A stretch of 64,000 bases of DNA, from assembly GCA_030065915.1 (NCBI GenBank), contig JASJCQ010000016.1, positions 24,621 to 88,620 on the forward strand. Direction: 5' to 3'. Each line of letters begins with the position of its first letter. Position 1 is the stretch's first letter. Both the position numbers and the translations under genes were made by a program. This document shows, one piece after another, positions 29,592 to 38,566 of the stretch. Source of the DNA: Woeseiaceae bacterium. Its GTDB lineage: Bacteria; Pseudomonadota; Gammaproteobacteria; Steroidobacterales; Woeseiaceae. The notes beneath the pieces were generated by a model. It worked only from the letters and a program-made list of their open reading frames with translations, was not told the DNA's origin and did not search any database.

Positions 29592-30946
29592 CAGCTATCG
29601 CCCTCCTGATCCGAACGCAAGGCCTCAACGACGCGCTCCATGCGCATGGAGCGTGAGCCTTTGACGAGCACGTTGCTGTCCTTGCCGATGGTCGGAGCCA
29701 GCGCCTTGATCAGCTTCTCGACGGAGTCAAACCAGTGCGCGTCGGCTCCGAAACCTGACACCGTGTGCTTCGACAGCGCGCCTGTCGCCAACACGCGATG
29801 GATGCCGGCCTCCCTGAGCTCAGTCCCGAGACGGGTATGCAGCGCAGCTTCGTCGGGACCGAGCTCCAGCATGTCGCCGAGCACCATGACGCTGTCACCG
29901 TCCAGCGACGCGAGATACTCACCCGCGGCCAGTACCGACGTCGGGTTTGCGTTGTAGCTGTCATCGAACAGTCGCGAACCTTCAGGACCCGGTATCGGCT
30001 TGAGGCGGCCGTCGACGGCCTCGATCGTTGCGAGACTGGATGCGATCTCATCGGCATCGAGGCCGATGCGATGCACAACAGCCGCCGCTGCGCACGCGTT
30101 CCTGACGTTGTGAATGCCGGGCAGAGGCAGTTCGACCGTCACGTCGCCTGTCGCCATGCTGAGTCGGAAACGGCTGCCGCGATCGTGCAACTCCACGTCC
30201 GTTGCGCGAACGTGAGCGCCTTCGCCGAGACCGAAGCTTACGAAGTCGATATCGGTGACCAGCGTCTGCCAGTACTCGAAGTAATGATCGTCGGCGTTCA
30301 GGAAGGCACATTCCGGCCTCGGCTCGCCGGCGAAAATCTCGCCCTTGGCCCGGGCAACGCCGTCCAATGAACCGAAGCCCTCGAGATGCGCGGGTCCCGC
30401 ATTGCTCAGCACGACGTATTGCGGTTTGACCAGCGACGTCAGGTACGCGATCTCGCCGGCGTGGTTCGCGCCCATTTCAAACACGCCGAATTTGTGACTG
30501 TCGTTAAGCTTCAGGAGCATCAACGGGACGCCCAGCTCGTTGTTCAGGTTGCCCTGCGTAATCAGTGTCTCGGCCCGCGAGGCAAGGCATGCGCCGATCA
30601 TCTCTTTCAACGTTGTCTTGCCATTGCTGCCGGTGATGCCGACAGTCACGACATCGAACTGGTCGCGCCACGCGGTGCCGAGGCGTCCCAGCGCGGCGCG
30701 CGTGTCTTCGACGATAATCTGGTTGATCGACGCATCGCACTCATGCGTAACAACGGCCGCGACCGCTCCCTGCTCCGCTGCGCTCGCCACGTAATCGTGG
30801 CCATCGAAATTCGGCCCGCTGATCGCGAAGAACAGCTGGTCGCGTTCGATCGTCCGCGAATCGATGCTGACACCGTTGAAACTTGCGTCGCTGCCAACGA
30901 GCTGCCCGCCCATCGCGTTGCTGACATTCATGAGCGTCGCGTTCAT
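29591..30946 (-). CDS. murF: UDP-MurNAc-tripeptide-D-Ala-D-Ala ligase
   Basis: MurF adds D-Ala-D-Ala to complete the UDP-MurNAc-pentapeptide. The P-loop is [12 protein letters not shown] near residue 110. [20 protein letters not shown] and the C-terminal [18 protein letters not shown] are MurF signatures. The 451 residues are typical (E. coli 452). It overlaps murE by 4 bp upstream and mraY by 1 bp downstream. Confidence 0.97.
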   Translation of the reverse strand: MNATLMNVSNAMGGQLVGSDASFNGVSIDSRTIERDQLFFAISGPNFDGHDYVASAAEQGAVAAVVTHECDASINQIIVEDTRAALGRLGTAWRDQFDVVTVGITGSNGKTTLKEMIGACLASRAETLITQGNLNNELGVPLMLLKLNDSHKFGVFEMGANHAGEIAYLTSLVKPQYVVLSNAGPAHLEGFGSLDGVARAKGEIFAGEPRPECAFLNADDHYFEYWQTLVTDIDFVSFGLGEGAHVRATDVELHDRGSRFRLSMATGDVTVELPLPGIHNVRNACAAAAVVHRIGLDADEIASSLATIEAVDGRLKPIPGPEGSRLFDDSYNANPTSVLAAGEYLASLDGDSVMVLGDMLELGPDEAALHTRLGTELREAGIHRVLATGALSKHTVSGFGADAHWFDSVEKLIKALAPTIGKDSNVLVKGSRSMRMERVVEALRSDQEGDS

Positions 30947-32427
30947 GTGAACGCTCCGCTTTTCCTGGCCAGGAACGCACGTGCAACGTCGACGTCCGAG
31001 AACGGGATTCTCTGGTCGCCAATAATCTGCACCGATTCATGTCCCTTGCCCGCAATGAGGACGATGTCGTCACGATCGGCTTCAGCGATCGTCCAGCCGA
31101 TGGCGCTGCCACGATCCTCGATGACTACGGCCAGCCCGGGCGCTTCGAGACCGGCGACGATCCCGTCAATAATGTCGGACGGTGACTCCGAGCGAGGGTT
31201 GTCGTTCGTAATGACGATTCTGTCTGCGAGACGCTCGGCGGCACGCCCCATCTGGGGTCGCTTACCGCGATCTCGGTCGCCTCCGCAGCCAAACACGCAC
31301 CAGATCCTGCCGTCGCAGTTAACGCGCAAAGCTGAAAGGGCCGATTCGATGGCGTCGGGCGTGTGCGCATAGTCGACGAGCACCTTCGGCACTGACTCAC
31401 CCACAGACTGCAGCCGTCCCGGCGCGGAACGCGCGCTCTCGAGCGCACGACTGGCGTCGCTGACCGGCACGCCAAGAGACAGCATGACCGCGAGAACGAG
31501 CGCTGCATTCTCTACGTTGAAGCGACCGTAAAGCGGCAAGCTCAGGTCTCCGTGGCCCCAGGCGCTGTCGAACACGAGGTCGAAACCAGCCGCCGTCGGT
31601 TCGGCGCCGCGAATAACCACTGAGGCATCTGAGTCCGGTGCCATCGAAACGGTCACGATCGATCCCTGGCACTGCCCTGCGAGCTCGACACCAGCCGGCG
31701 TATCGACGTTGATGATGCGAATCTCGGAATCGTGCTCGAGGAACAGACGCGCCTTCGCGGCCGCATAGGACGCCATGTCGCCGTGGTAGTCGAGATGGTC
31801 GCGACTCAGGTTGGTGAACACGGCCGCCTTGAAACGGATGCCGTCGACGCGCCCCTGGTCGAGAGCATGTGACGACACCTCCATCGCCGCATGGCTCGCG
31901 CCCGCCGCGCGCAGCGCAGCCAGTCGCCGATGGCACTCGACGACATCCGGTGTCGTCATGCCGGAATCATCGTCTATCTCCTGCAGGCCGAAACCGAGCG
32001 TGCCGGAGTAGGCACAGGGCATGTCGAGCAGCTGCAGGCATTCGGCGACCAGCCATGCGACAGTGGTCTTGCCGTTGGTGCCCGTGATACCGATGACGTC
32101 GACGTCGGCTGATGGTCGGCCGTAGAAACGATCCGCGATGTCACCAAGTTGCTGCCGAAGACCGGGAACCGCGATTGACGGAACGCTGGCCGGAACGGCG
32201 TCGGCCCGCAGCGCGTCGTCGGGCTCGTAGACGACGGCGGCGCAGCCAGCGGCCATCGCAGCATCAATGTGGTCAAGCCCATGGCCGCTCAACCCCCGGC
32301 AGGCCAGGAAAGCATCACCCTCAGTCAGGCGACGGCTATCCATCGCCAGGCCGGAAACGACGACGTCAGGGGCCTCCGGCTGCGCGAGCAGGCTGGGCAA
32401 GCTGGCAGTTGTCACGCCAGGGCTCAC
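30943..32427 (-). CDS. murE: UDP-MurNAc-L-Ala-D-Glu:meso-diaminopimelate ligase
   Basis: MurE adds the third residue of the stem peptide. The DNPRSE motif near residue 405 identifies meso-diaminopimelate as substrate rather than lysine. The P-loop GTNGKTTVAWLV and the DYAHTPDAIESALSAL region are clear. The start is GTG at 32425-32427, overlapping the ftsI stop (GTGA). The 494 residues are standard. Confidence 0.97.
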   Translation of the reverse strand: MSPGVTTASLPSLLAQPEAPDVVVSGLAMDSRRLTEGDAFLACRGLSGHGLDHIDAAMAAGCAAVVYEPDDALRADAVPASVPSIAVPGLRQQLGDIADRFYGRPSADVDVIGITGTNGKTTVAWLVAECLQLLDMPCAYSGTLGFGLQEIDDDSGMTTPDVVECHRRLAALRAAGASHAAMEVSSHALDQGRVDGIRFKAAVFTNLSRDHLDYHGDMASYAAAKARLFLEHDSEIRIINVDTPAGVELAGQCQGSIVTVSMAPDSDASVVIRGAEPTAAGFDLVFDSAWGHGDLSLPLYGRFNVENAALVLAVMLSLGVPVSDASRALESARSAPGRLQSVGESVPKVLVDYAHTPDAIESALSALRVNCDGRIWCVFGCGGDRDRGKRPQMGRAAERLADRIVITNDNPRSESPSDIIDGIVAGLEAPGLAVVIEDRGSAIGWTIAEADRDDIVLIAGKGHESVQIIGDQRIPFSDVDVARAFLARKSGAFT

Positions 32428-34151
32428 CGGTCCAGCGCCTGTGCAACGGTGGTTGGAGAAGCCGCTGGCACGGCGTCAGGCGCAACGGCAAGCAGACGCA
32501 GCGCCTCCGCCATGACGTCGGAAAACACCGGGGCTGCCACATCGCCGCCGTAGTAAAGTTCGCCACGCGGTTCGTCGATGACGACGACGACCGCGAGCCG
32601 CGGATCGGTCGCGGGCGCGAGCCCGGCAAAGATAGAAATGTACTCATCCTTCGAGTAGCTGCCACCCTCGGCCTTCCACGCGGTACCGGTCTTGCCGGCG
32701 ACCCGATAACCGGTCACGGCGGCTTCGATGCCGGTGCCAGCCGGGCGAACGACTTCTTCCAGCATCCGCCGGACAGCATCCGCCGTAGCCGCACGGACGA
32801 CGTTGCTCTCCGTCGTGTCTTCTTCGAGCGCCAGCAGCGAGACCGGGTGCGCGATGCCGCCGTTGCCGATGGCGGCGTAGGCCTGCGCCAACTGCAGCGC
32901 GCTGACCGACAACCCGTAACCGTACGCCATCGTGGCCTGGCTGATCGGGCGCCAATCCTCGTACGGTCGCAACGAGCCGCGAGTCTCGCCGGGAAACGCA
33001 CTGCCCGTCAGCTGGCCGAGCCCGAAGCGGGACAGCGTTGTCCACATCTGCTCGGGCGGCAGCGTCATCGCGAGCTTGGTGATACCGACGTTGCTCGAGC
33101 GGGCGAGAATCGTCGTCAGGCTGATCTCGCCGAGATTGCGCTTGTCCTCAATACGCTTTGGTCCGACCTCGACGAATCCGGGCGCCGTGTTGACGACGCT
33201 GCTCGGGCGGTATTCGCCGCTCTCCAGCGCGGATGCGATGATCAGCGGCTTGATGCTCGAGCCAGGCTCGAACAGGTCGGTCACGGCGCGGTTACGATAG
33301 CGTTCGGGCAGGTACTGCGAACGATCGTTCGGGTTGTAGCCTGGCTGGTTGGCCATGCCCAGCACCTCACCCGTCTTAACGTCGAGGACGACAATGGAAC
33401 CGGACTCAGCCGTGTAGCGCTGGATCGCACTCTTTAGCGTGCGATAGGCGAAGTACTGGACGCGAAGATCGATGCTTGTCCTGAGTGTCTTGCCGTGCTT
33501 CGCAGGCCGGATACTGGCAACGTTTTCTATCGAGCGACCGTAACGATCCTTTAATACCTGCTTCTTGCCGGGTTCGCCGGCCAGCCAACCGTCGTAAGCC
33601 TGCTCGAGACCTGCCTGTCCCTCGTCATCGATGTTGGTAAAGCCGACGAGATGCCCCGCGACCTCGCCCGACGGGTAGTAGCGACGATATTCACGCAGGC
33701 GATTGACGCCCGGCAGCTCTAACGACAGGACCCGCTCCGCATCGGCGGGGCTCAGGTGTCGCTTCAGGTAGATAAATTCCTTGTTCGCACCTGCGGCGAT
33801 ACGAACGATCAGGTCCTCCTGGTCCATGCCGAGCAGCTTGGCCAGCGGACCGACCTTGTCGATGGCTGTAGCGAGCTTTTTGGGCTCGGCCCAGATACTG
33901 TCGACCGGTGTGCTGATCGCGAGCGGCTCACCGTTCCGGTCCGTAATTGCACCGCGATGCGCCGAGATCTTTTCCGTTCGCAGGTGACGGCTATCAGCCT
34001 GGTCGTTCAGGAAGTCCTTCGATAACACCTGCAGATGCACAGCACGGCCGGCCAGGGCCACCCCGGTCGCCGCGAACACGAACATCAGGAGCATGACTCT
34101 GCCCTTGAAAGAACGTGCTACCTGGTCTTTGGTCTGAGCGCCTCGTGTCAT
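32424..34151 (-). CDS. ftsI: Septal peptidoglycan transpeptidase FtsI (PBP3)
   Basis: FtsI is the class B penicillin-binding protein that crosslinks septal peptidoglycan as partner of FtsW. A short cytoplasmic tail and one membrane helix (about 17-36) precede the pedestal domain with RGAITDRNGEPLA. The transpeptidase domain carries SSIK (catalytic Ser298, Lys301), the SSN triad (ARSSNVGITKLA) and KTG (VAGKTGTAWKAEGG). The 575 residues are close to E. coli (588). Short overlaps connect it with ftsL and murE. Confidence 0.97.
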   Translation of the reverse strand: MTRGAQTKDQVARSFKGRVMLLMFVFAATGVALAGRAVHLQVLSKDFLNDQADSRHLRTEKISAHRGAITDRNGEPLAISTPVDSIWAEPKKLATAIDKVGPLAKLLGMDQEDLIVRIAAGANKEFIYLKRHLSPADAERVLSLELPGVNRLREYRRYYPSGEVAGHLVGFTNIDDEGQAGLEQAYDGWLAGEPGKKQVLKDRYGRSIENVASIRPAKHGKTLRTSIDLRVQYFAYRTLKSAIQRYTAESGSIVVLDVKTGEVLGMANQPGYNPNDRSQYLPERYRNRAVTDLFEPGSSIKPLIIASALESGEYRPSSVVNTAPGFVEVGPKRIEDKRNLGEISLTTILARSSNVGITKLAMTLPPEQMWTTLSRFGLGQLTGSAFPGETRGSLRPYEDWRPISQATMAYGYGLSVSALQLAQAYAAIGNGGIAHPVSLLALEEDTTESNVVRAATADAVRRMLEEVVRPAGTGIEAAVTGYRVAGKTGTAWKAEGGSYSKDEYISIFAGLAPATDPRLAVVVVIDEPRGELYYGGDVAAPVFSDVMAEALRLLAVAPDAVPAASPTTVAQALDR

Positions 34152-34429
34152 TGCTGCTCGATCACGTAAATGTCTTCGGAATCAGGGCGAATCAACTCGA
34201 GGTCTTCGCTTGCGAGCTTTTCGATCCTTGAATGCGTCGCCCACATGCTCTGTTCGATCTGCAGTTGTCCGTATTCGATATTCAGGTCGTCACGCTCCTG
34301 AGACAGCCCCTGCAGCTCGATGAACAGCGTCCGGCTCTCGTGTTTCGTATAGACGAGTGCCAGCGCGCTAAGCACGCAAACCACGGCAAATACGGAAATC
34401 AGGAAGACGGGAGACCTGGCGATAGTCAT
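34148..34429 (-). CDS. ftsL: Cell division protein FtsL
   Basis: This small bitopic divisome protein forms a coiled coil with FtsB and activates FtsWI. The ATG at 34429 overlaps the rsmH stop (ATGA) and has AAGG upstream, giving 93 residues that begin MTIARSPVFLISVFAVVCVL; codons further upstream are inside rsmH. The membrane helix covers about residues 7-27, followed by a heptad region with LFIELQGLSQERDDLNIEYG. Sequence conservation in this family is low, but position, size and topology are diagnostic. Confidence 0.92.
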   Translation of the reverse strand: MTIARSPVFLISVFAVVCVLSALALVYTKHESRTLFIELQGLSQERDDLNIEYGQLQIEQSMWATHSRIEKLASEDLELIRPDSEDIYVIEQQ

Positions 34430-35358
34430 GCGACCTTCTCCGCGACACGAAGCCGGGCGCTGCGCGCCCTTGCGTTTGCTTCTACTTCGTCTGCAGTGGC
34501 TGCCCGCTGCTTGCCGACCAGCTTCAGGCGAGGACGAAACTCGGCGGGCACGTCCGGCATGCCCCGATACTGCTCCGTCTCCTGCGACTCGTCGCGCATA
34601 AAGCGCTTCACGATTCGGTCCTCGAGCGAGTGAAAACTGATGACACACAGCCGACCGCCCGGCGCCAGGACGTTGACCGCCTGCCGCAATCCATCTTCAA
34701 GTTGTCCGAGCTCGTTGTTGATCACTATTCGAATTGCCTGAAATGTTTTTGTCGCCGGATGCTTTCGCGATCCGTGTGCGGGTGCCGCGGCGGCCACGAC
34801 GTCCGCCAGTTGCACCGTTGTCTTCAGGGGAGCAGTTTCTCTGGCCGCTACGATCGCCCTTGCAATCTTCGCGGCGGATTTTTCTTCGCCGTACGTCTTT
34901 AGGACTCGCCTCAATTCCTTTTCTTCCACTGCAGCCAGCCAGCTGGCGGCGCTGGTCCCTGTTCCCGGATCCATTCGCATGTCCAGCGGTCCGTCCCTTT
35001 TGAAGCTGAAACCTCGTTCCGCCTCGTCGAGCTGCGGTGAGGAGACTCCGAGATCCATGAGTACTCCGTCGACACGTCCGACAAGTCCTCTTGCTGCAAT
35101 GAAAGCCTCAAGCTCCGCATAATCGCCCCTGATGATTTCGAACCGCTTATCGTCTTTAATTGACTCGTTCGCCGACGCCACCGCCGCCGGGTCCCGATCT
35201 ATCGCTATCAGTCGACCGGCATCGCTCAACCGGTCAAGAATCGCCCTGCTGTGTCCGCCGCGTCCGAACGTGGCGTCGACATAGCATCCGCTCGCAACTA
35301 CATCCAACCCCTCTAGAACAGGTTCGAGCAGGACCGGCACATGGGTGCCGTTCTCCAC
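34426..35358 (-). CDS. rsmH: 16S rRNA (cytosine-1402-N4)-methyltransferase RsmH
   Basis: RsmH (MraW) methylates C1402 of 16S rRNA; RsmI, encoded at 41516-42349, adds the 2'-O-methyl to the same base. The family start HVPVLLEPVLEGLDVV, SAM-binding DATFGRGGHSRAIL near residue 27, and VISFHSLEDRIVKRFM near the end are present. GTG at 35358 is preferred because GAGG lies 6 nt upstream; a TTG one codon earlier is only 3 nt from it. The mraZ stop lies 9 nt upstream. Confidence 0.96.
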   Translation of the reverse strand: MENGTHVPVLLEPVLEGLDVVASGCYVDATFGRGGHSRAILDRLSDAGRLIAIDRDPAAVASANESIKDDKRFEIIRGDYAELEAFIAARGLVGRVDGVLMDLGVSSPQLDEAERGFSFKRDGPLDMRMDPGTGTSAASWLAAVEEKELRRVLKTYGEEKSAAKIARAIVAARETAPLKTTVQLADVVAAAAPAHGSRKHPATKTFQAIRIVINNELGQLEDGLRQAVNVLAPGGRLCVISFHSLEDRIVKRFMRDESQETEQYRGMPDVPAEFRPRLKLVGKQRAATADEVEANARARSARLRVAEKVA

Positions 35359-35367
35359 CAATGACCT

Positions 35368-35817
35368 CTAGAACGACAGGGATTCGAGTTCGGCCGGAAG
35401 ACTTAAGTCTTCGTCTTCACCGAGCCACGCATCCCGCTTTTCAACCCAACGCTCTTCGTCCCAGAGTTCGAACTTGTTCCCCTGTCCAATCAAAATCGCC
35501 TGTTTCTGGAGCTCGGCAAAATCGCGAAGCTCCCGTGAAATCAGGATGCGCCCGCTTGCGTCCAGCTCGACCTCCGTCGCGTAACCGACCATAATCCGCT
35601 GGATACGACGGGCGACCTTGTTCATGCTGGGTAACCGGATGAGTTTGCGTTCCAGCTCTTCCCAGTCCGGCAACGGGTAAATCAGGAGGCAGTAGTCTTT
35701 GTCGACGGTGACAACAATCTGGCCATCACAACGCGCAGTCAGCCGCTCCCGGTACCGGGTCGGCACGGCCATGCGGCCTTTTGCGTCCAGCGTGACTTTG
35801 GTTGCACCTCGAAACAC
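35368..35817 (-). CDS. mraZ: Transcriptional regulator MraZ
   Basis: MraZ is a SpoVT/AbrB-fold DNA-binding protein that represses the mra promoter. The GTG start at 35815-35817 gives 149 residues beginning with FRGATKVTLDAKGRMAVPTR, the standard start; the second AbrB repeat is VELDASGRILISRELRDFA. A longer frame runs to 35946 but would include the promoter and its own operator. Direct-repeat MraZ boxes lie 54-78 bp upstream, so autoregulation is expected. Confidence 0.94.
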   Translation of the reverse strand: MFRGATKVTLDAKGRMAVPTRYRERLTARCDGQIVVTVDKDYCLLIYPLPDWEELERKLIRLPSMNKVARRIQRIMVGYATEVELDASGRILISRELRDFAELQKQAILIGQGNKFELWDEERWVEKRDAWLGEDEDLSLPAELESLSF

Positions 35818-35870
35818 GACGACTCGGGCTGGTCCAGAAGCGCTTTTCAGGCGCCTTTTCCGGGCCGAAT

Positions 35871-35895
35871 ACCCATTTCCTCCCACTTTTTTCCA
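35871..35895 (-). promoter_or_regulatory. MraZ operator: three pentads with 10 bp period
   Basis: On the minus strand the order is TGGAA, TGGGA, TGGGT at 35891-35895, 35881-35885 and 35871-35875, each separated by exactly 5 nt. This is the TGGGN-N5 arrangement known for MraZ sites in E. coli; one of the three pentads is imperfect. They sit just downstream of the expected transcription start, a position suited to repression. Confidence 0.85.
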
Positions 35896-35904
35896 CTTTT
35901 CGAC

Positions 35905-35933
35905 ACTATAGGTCTGAGTCCCGGAAGCGTCAA
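35905..35933 (-). promoter_or_regulatory. Sigma-70 promoter of the mra/dcw cluster
   Basis: Reading on the minus strand, TTGACG (35928-35933) and TATAGT (35905-35910) match five of six consensus bases each and are separated by exactly 17 bp. Transcription should start near 35898. This promoter can drive mraZ, rsmH, ftsL, ftsI and the following mur and fts genes. Confidence 0.88.
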
Positions 35934-36197
35934 CAGAGCGCGACAATTATTGTTTGTTGTACAGGGACTTAAGCGCGTTTCCGTGGCGAAATTGTGGCGA
36001 AATATGGTGTTCTTCGCGCATATAGATCAGTAGGTTAGACACGCTTCATCATGTGAAACATGAGAAAATTGGCTGCCAGGGTAAGAATCGGGCAGCCGCG
36101 GGGCTTTGCCACCGGTCCCGGGTCGGTCCGCGCGCGGGACTTTCCCGACTGTCGCAAAATGGCGACAGGTTATTGATTTTGAAAGGGAAAGAGAGAA
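35934..36197. other. Spacer between the mra promoter and the rnpB 3' end
   Basis: This stretch has no gene. It contains three stem-loops: GGCTGCC/GGCAGCC (36071-36097), CTGTCGC/GCGACAG (36149-36168) and a small CATGT-GAA-ACATG around 36055. The first is followed on the minus strand by AATTTTCTC and is the best candidate for the end of the rnpB transcript. Confidence 0.5.
36063..36097 (-). terminator. Possible terminator of rnpB
   Basis: On the minus strand a 7 bp stem GGCTGCC/GGCAGCC with a 13 nt loop is followed by AATTTTCTC. It lies about 100 nt beyond the mature RNase P RNA. The U tract is short, so confidence is modest. Confidence 0.4.
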
Positions 36198-36551
36198 CGT
36201 CGAAGCCGGCCGTAAGCCGGGTTCTGTCGAGGACAATCATTCATCTGGGACGGACGTCGCCATCCGCCTCTAGCGACCTACCCGGGAGCCCGCTCGGGAC
36301 CGGCGGCGGCAGTTGCCTGCCTGCTCCCCTATTTGGTCTTGCTCCGGGCGGGGTTTACCGTGCCGCGGCCTGTTACCAGTCGCGCGGTGCGCTCTTACCG
36401 CACCTTTTCACCCTTACCAGGGAGACCCTGGCGGTATATTTTCTGTGGCACTTTCCATGGGCTTACACCCTCCAGGCGTTACCTGGCGCCCTGTCCGAAG
36501 GAGCCCGGACTTTCCTCTGTCTTGAAGACAGCGATTGCCTGGCCGACTCCG
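36198..36551 (-). ncRNA. rnpB: RNase P RNA, bacterial class A
   Basis: This catalytic RNA matures tRNA 5' ends. On the minus strand the conserved core elements appear in order: GAGGAAAGTCCGGGCTC near the 5' end, CAGGGCGCCAGGTAACGCCT, GGAAAGTGCCACAGAAAATA, GGTAAGGGTGAAAAGGTGCG, and AGAACCCGGCTTA near the 3' end. Helix P1 closes the molecule: GAGTCGGCC (36541-36549) pairs fully, with G-U pairs, to GGCCGGCTT (36203-36211). Size is about 350 nt as expected. The exact ends are approximate. Confidence 0.96.
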
Positions 36552-36565
36552 GCGTTCTCTTTTTA

Positions 36566-36594
36566 ATTGTAGCACCGCGAGCGCCAGCACAAGG
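36566..36594 (-). promoter_or_regulatory. Probable rnpB promoter
   Basis: On the minus strand TACAAT (36566-36571) is a strong -10 located 15-17 nt before the mature RNA 5' end. The -35 region is weak: CTTGTG or TTGTGC about 15-16 bp upstream. Confidence 0.5.
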
Positions 36595-36623
36595 ATGCAA
36601 GCCGGCGGCGGAGCTCACGGTGA

Positions 36624-37004
36624 CTAGCCCTTGCCGAGCTGCTGCTCGATCGATCTGGTCTGTTCGGTGACCACATCGCCCGTGTGCTTGGTCGTCACCG
36701 TTTCGATCAGGGCGATCCAGCACTCGTCTTCTGCGACGGGATTATGCATCGTCCCCTTTGGCACGACGTGCATGTCTCCTTCTTGCAGCAGCACGCGATC
36801 TTCCTCGTACTCGATAAGCAACTGACCCTTTAGCACGTAAAACAGCTCGTCTTCGTCATCGTGTTTGTGCCACGTGAACGTGCCCTTCACTTTGGCAACC
36901 TTGATGTATTGATTATTGACCTCGCCGACAACGCGCGGCGACCAATACTCTTTAACGTGTTGAAGCTCGTTCAATAGGTTTGTCGCTTTCAAAGGAGTCG
37001 TCAT
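36624..37004 (-). CDS. Small cupin-domain protein
   Basis: This is a single-domain cupin of 126 residues. Motif 1 is WHKHDDEDELFYVLKGQLLI, with the metal-ligand pattern HxH...E, and motif 2 is GDMHVVPKGTMHNP with the last histidine ligand, so metal binding is likely. Similar proteins include mannose-6-phosphate isomerase-like and dioxygenase-like cupins; the substrate cannot be inferred. It is the first gene of the accessory block next to rnpB. A PNPOx-fold gene lies 83 nt upstream on the same strand and may be co-transcribed. Confidence 0.85.
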   Translation of the reverse strand: MTTPLKATNLLNELQHVKEYWSPRVVGEVNNQYIKVAKVKGTFTWHKHDDEDELFYVLKGQLLIEYEEDRVLLQEGDMHVVPKGTMHNPVAEDECWIALIETVTTKHTGDVVTEQTRSIEQQLGKG

Positions 37005-37087
37005 GTTGGTTCCGGAGCAAGCAATGAGGTTTATCAGCAGTGAGACTACGTCTGTATGAGAGGAGATCTCCTACTCGAACTGACGGC

Positions 37088-37690
37088 TCACCACATTCTT
37101 TTCTTTGCGTAGTCTGCGTAGCCTGTGTCATAGGCGTTCGCATCGAAGTCATCCGTGATCGCCTTGATGAACTGACCGGCGGACGGTACTCGCTCACTCT
37201 CATCGTCAGCCTCCCACAGGCGCGACCGCATCAGTGCCTTCGCACATTGGAAGTAGATCTCTTCCACCGAAATAACGATAACGGTCTTCGGGTACTTCCC
37301 ATTCCTTTCGAAGCTCACCTTGATGTCAGCGTCTGCTGTGAGAACGGCAGAGCCGTTGATGCGCACGACATTCTTGCACCCCGGCACCATGAACATCAGG
37401 CTCACGCGGCCGTCGCGGACGATGTTGCGCAGTGAATCGATGCGGTTGTTCCCCTGCCAGTCGGGCAGCCAGAGCGTTTCGTCGTCGACGACGCGAACGA
37501 CTGGACCTTTGTCGCCTCGCGGGCTGCCATCGGTACCTTCCGGACCCACCGTCGAGAGCACGACAAAACGTGACGCGTCTATCCACTGTCGGTAGAGCGG
37601 GCTGACTTTGTCCAGCACCTTGGCAACAGATGCCGGAACGGCTGCATCGTAAAGCTCTTCGAGCTCAGCGGTGGAGTTGATCGTCTGCAT
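37088..37690 (-). CDS. Pyridoxamine 5'-phosphate oxidase-fold (FMN-binding) protein
   Basis: The 200 residues resemble the split-barrel PNPOx-like family seen as MSMEG_1061-type FMN-dependent proteins. Visible features are RFVVLSTVGPEGTDGSPRGD (first barrel strand), WLPDWQGNNRIDSLRNIVRD (FMN phosphate region) and FQCAKALMRSRLW near residue 155. Substrates in this family are unknown; it is unlikely to be the vitamin B6 enzyme PdxH. The ATG at 37690 is preferred over a TTG two codons upstream. It probably shares a transcript with the cupin gene. Confidence 0.85.
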   Translation of the reverse strand: MQTINSTAELEELYDAAVPASVAKVLDKVSPLYRQWIDASRFVVLSTVGPEGTDGSPRGDKGPVVRVVDDETLWLPDWQGNNRIDSLRNIVRDGRVSLMFMVPGCKNVVRINGSAVLTADADIKVSFERNGKYPKTVIVISVEEIYFQCAKALMRSRLWEADDESERVPSAGQFIKAITDDFDANAYDTGYADYAKKRMW

Positions 37691-37733
37691 AGTCAATATC
37701 TGATTTATGGAGCCAGGTTACCGGGGTGCTTCA

Positions 37734-38339
37734 TCATAATCCGCTGCACTCTCGATAAGCGACAGCATAGGATTCCTCGAAACAGTCAACGAATCCGTTG
37801 ACGACGCTCATATTCGGAGGCCACTGCATCTCGACCGGTTTACCGTCACGATCTACTGCACGAAAGCTGCCCGGCTTTGGCAACGCCGCCAGCGCATCCC
37901 GAGCTTCGATGAGCCGTTGTTTGTCCTTTTCAAGGAATGCGATCGTCGCATCGATGTAGAAATTCCAGCCGAAGTAGCTGTTCTGCCCGTCGGGCTCGCG
38001 GGTGCTGAGCATTAATTCGATCGCACGTGCCGTCTGCCCACCTTTGGCCCTCATCTGGCCCTCGTGAAACACGATGATCGTTTCGTCGGACTCGTGACGG
38101 TCAATGTACTCCCGAATCAGGTCGGCAGCGATGAGCGTGCAGTCTTCGTCTTTCGCGACCGCCCGCCACCCGCCATCGAAACCCTGGTCGAACGCGTTGA
38201 AATCGAGTGTGAGCATCGCCTCGCGATCGAACGCGCACTTGCCAGTGGACGGATTGTCCGCCTCCCCTGATTTCGCCGTGTCCGGAAGCACGGAAGCCGA
38301 GGCGAGCATGAGGGCAGCGATGAGAAGGGTGAGACGCAA
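37734..38339 (-). CDS. Exported hypothetical protein
   Basis: I do not recognise the family. The frame is open to a GTG at 38501, but a TTG at 38337-38339 gives a good Sec signal peptide (LRLTLLIAALMLASASVLPD) with GGAA upstream, so a 201-residue secreted protein is more likely. The mature part has cysteines in GKCAFDREAM, DEDCTLI, VDCFEES and YRECSGL, which could form two disulfides. The middle (QTARAIELMLSTREPDG, FYIDATIAFLEKDKQRLIEA) looks helical and repeat-like. Periplasmic location is inferred. Confidence 0.65.
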   Translation of the reverse strand: MRLTLLIAALMLASASVLPDTAKSGEADNPSTGKCAFDREAMLTLDFNAFDQGFDGGWRAVAKDEDCTLIAADLIREYIDRHESDETIIVFHEGQMRAKGGQTARAIELMLSTREPDGQNSYFGWNFYIDATIAFLEKDKQRLIEARDALAALPKPGSFRAVDRDGKPVEMQWPPNMSVVNGFVDCFEESYAVAYRECSGL

Positions 38340-38566
38340 GTGCAGAATGCCGTTTCGGGAACAACCCGGGTTGGATACCAGTAACGGAAGATACCGCAGA
38401 GACTCAGAAATTGCCGCTTTAGCGAAGACACCTGCCACCAGCTTGCGGTATATGGCGAGCGGATTGATGGGCGACCCATCGTCGGGGTATCCGCTTTCCA
38501 CGGGGTGCCGGCAAGCTGGCAGCAGGAATCAGTTCAGCCCTCTGCGCTATGGGTGATAAGGGGTGT

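Noticed and set aside
35818..35946. 43-codon N-terminal extension of mraZ
   Set aside because: It would run through the mra promoter and the MraZ operator. The GTG at 35817 yields the conserved N terminus.
36149..36168. CTGTCGC/GCGACAG hairpin as rnpB terminator
   Set aside because: No U tract follows on the minus strand. The hairpin at 36071-36097 followed by AATTTTCTC is a better candidate.
36053..36670. Plus-strand frame of 205 codons across the rnpB region
   Set aside because: The DNA is the complement of the RNase P RNA gene, with all conserved helices on the other strand.
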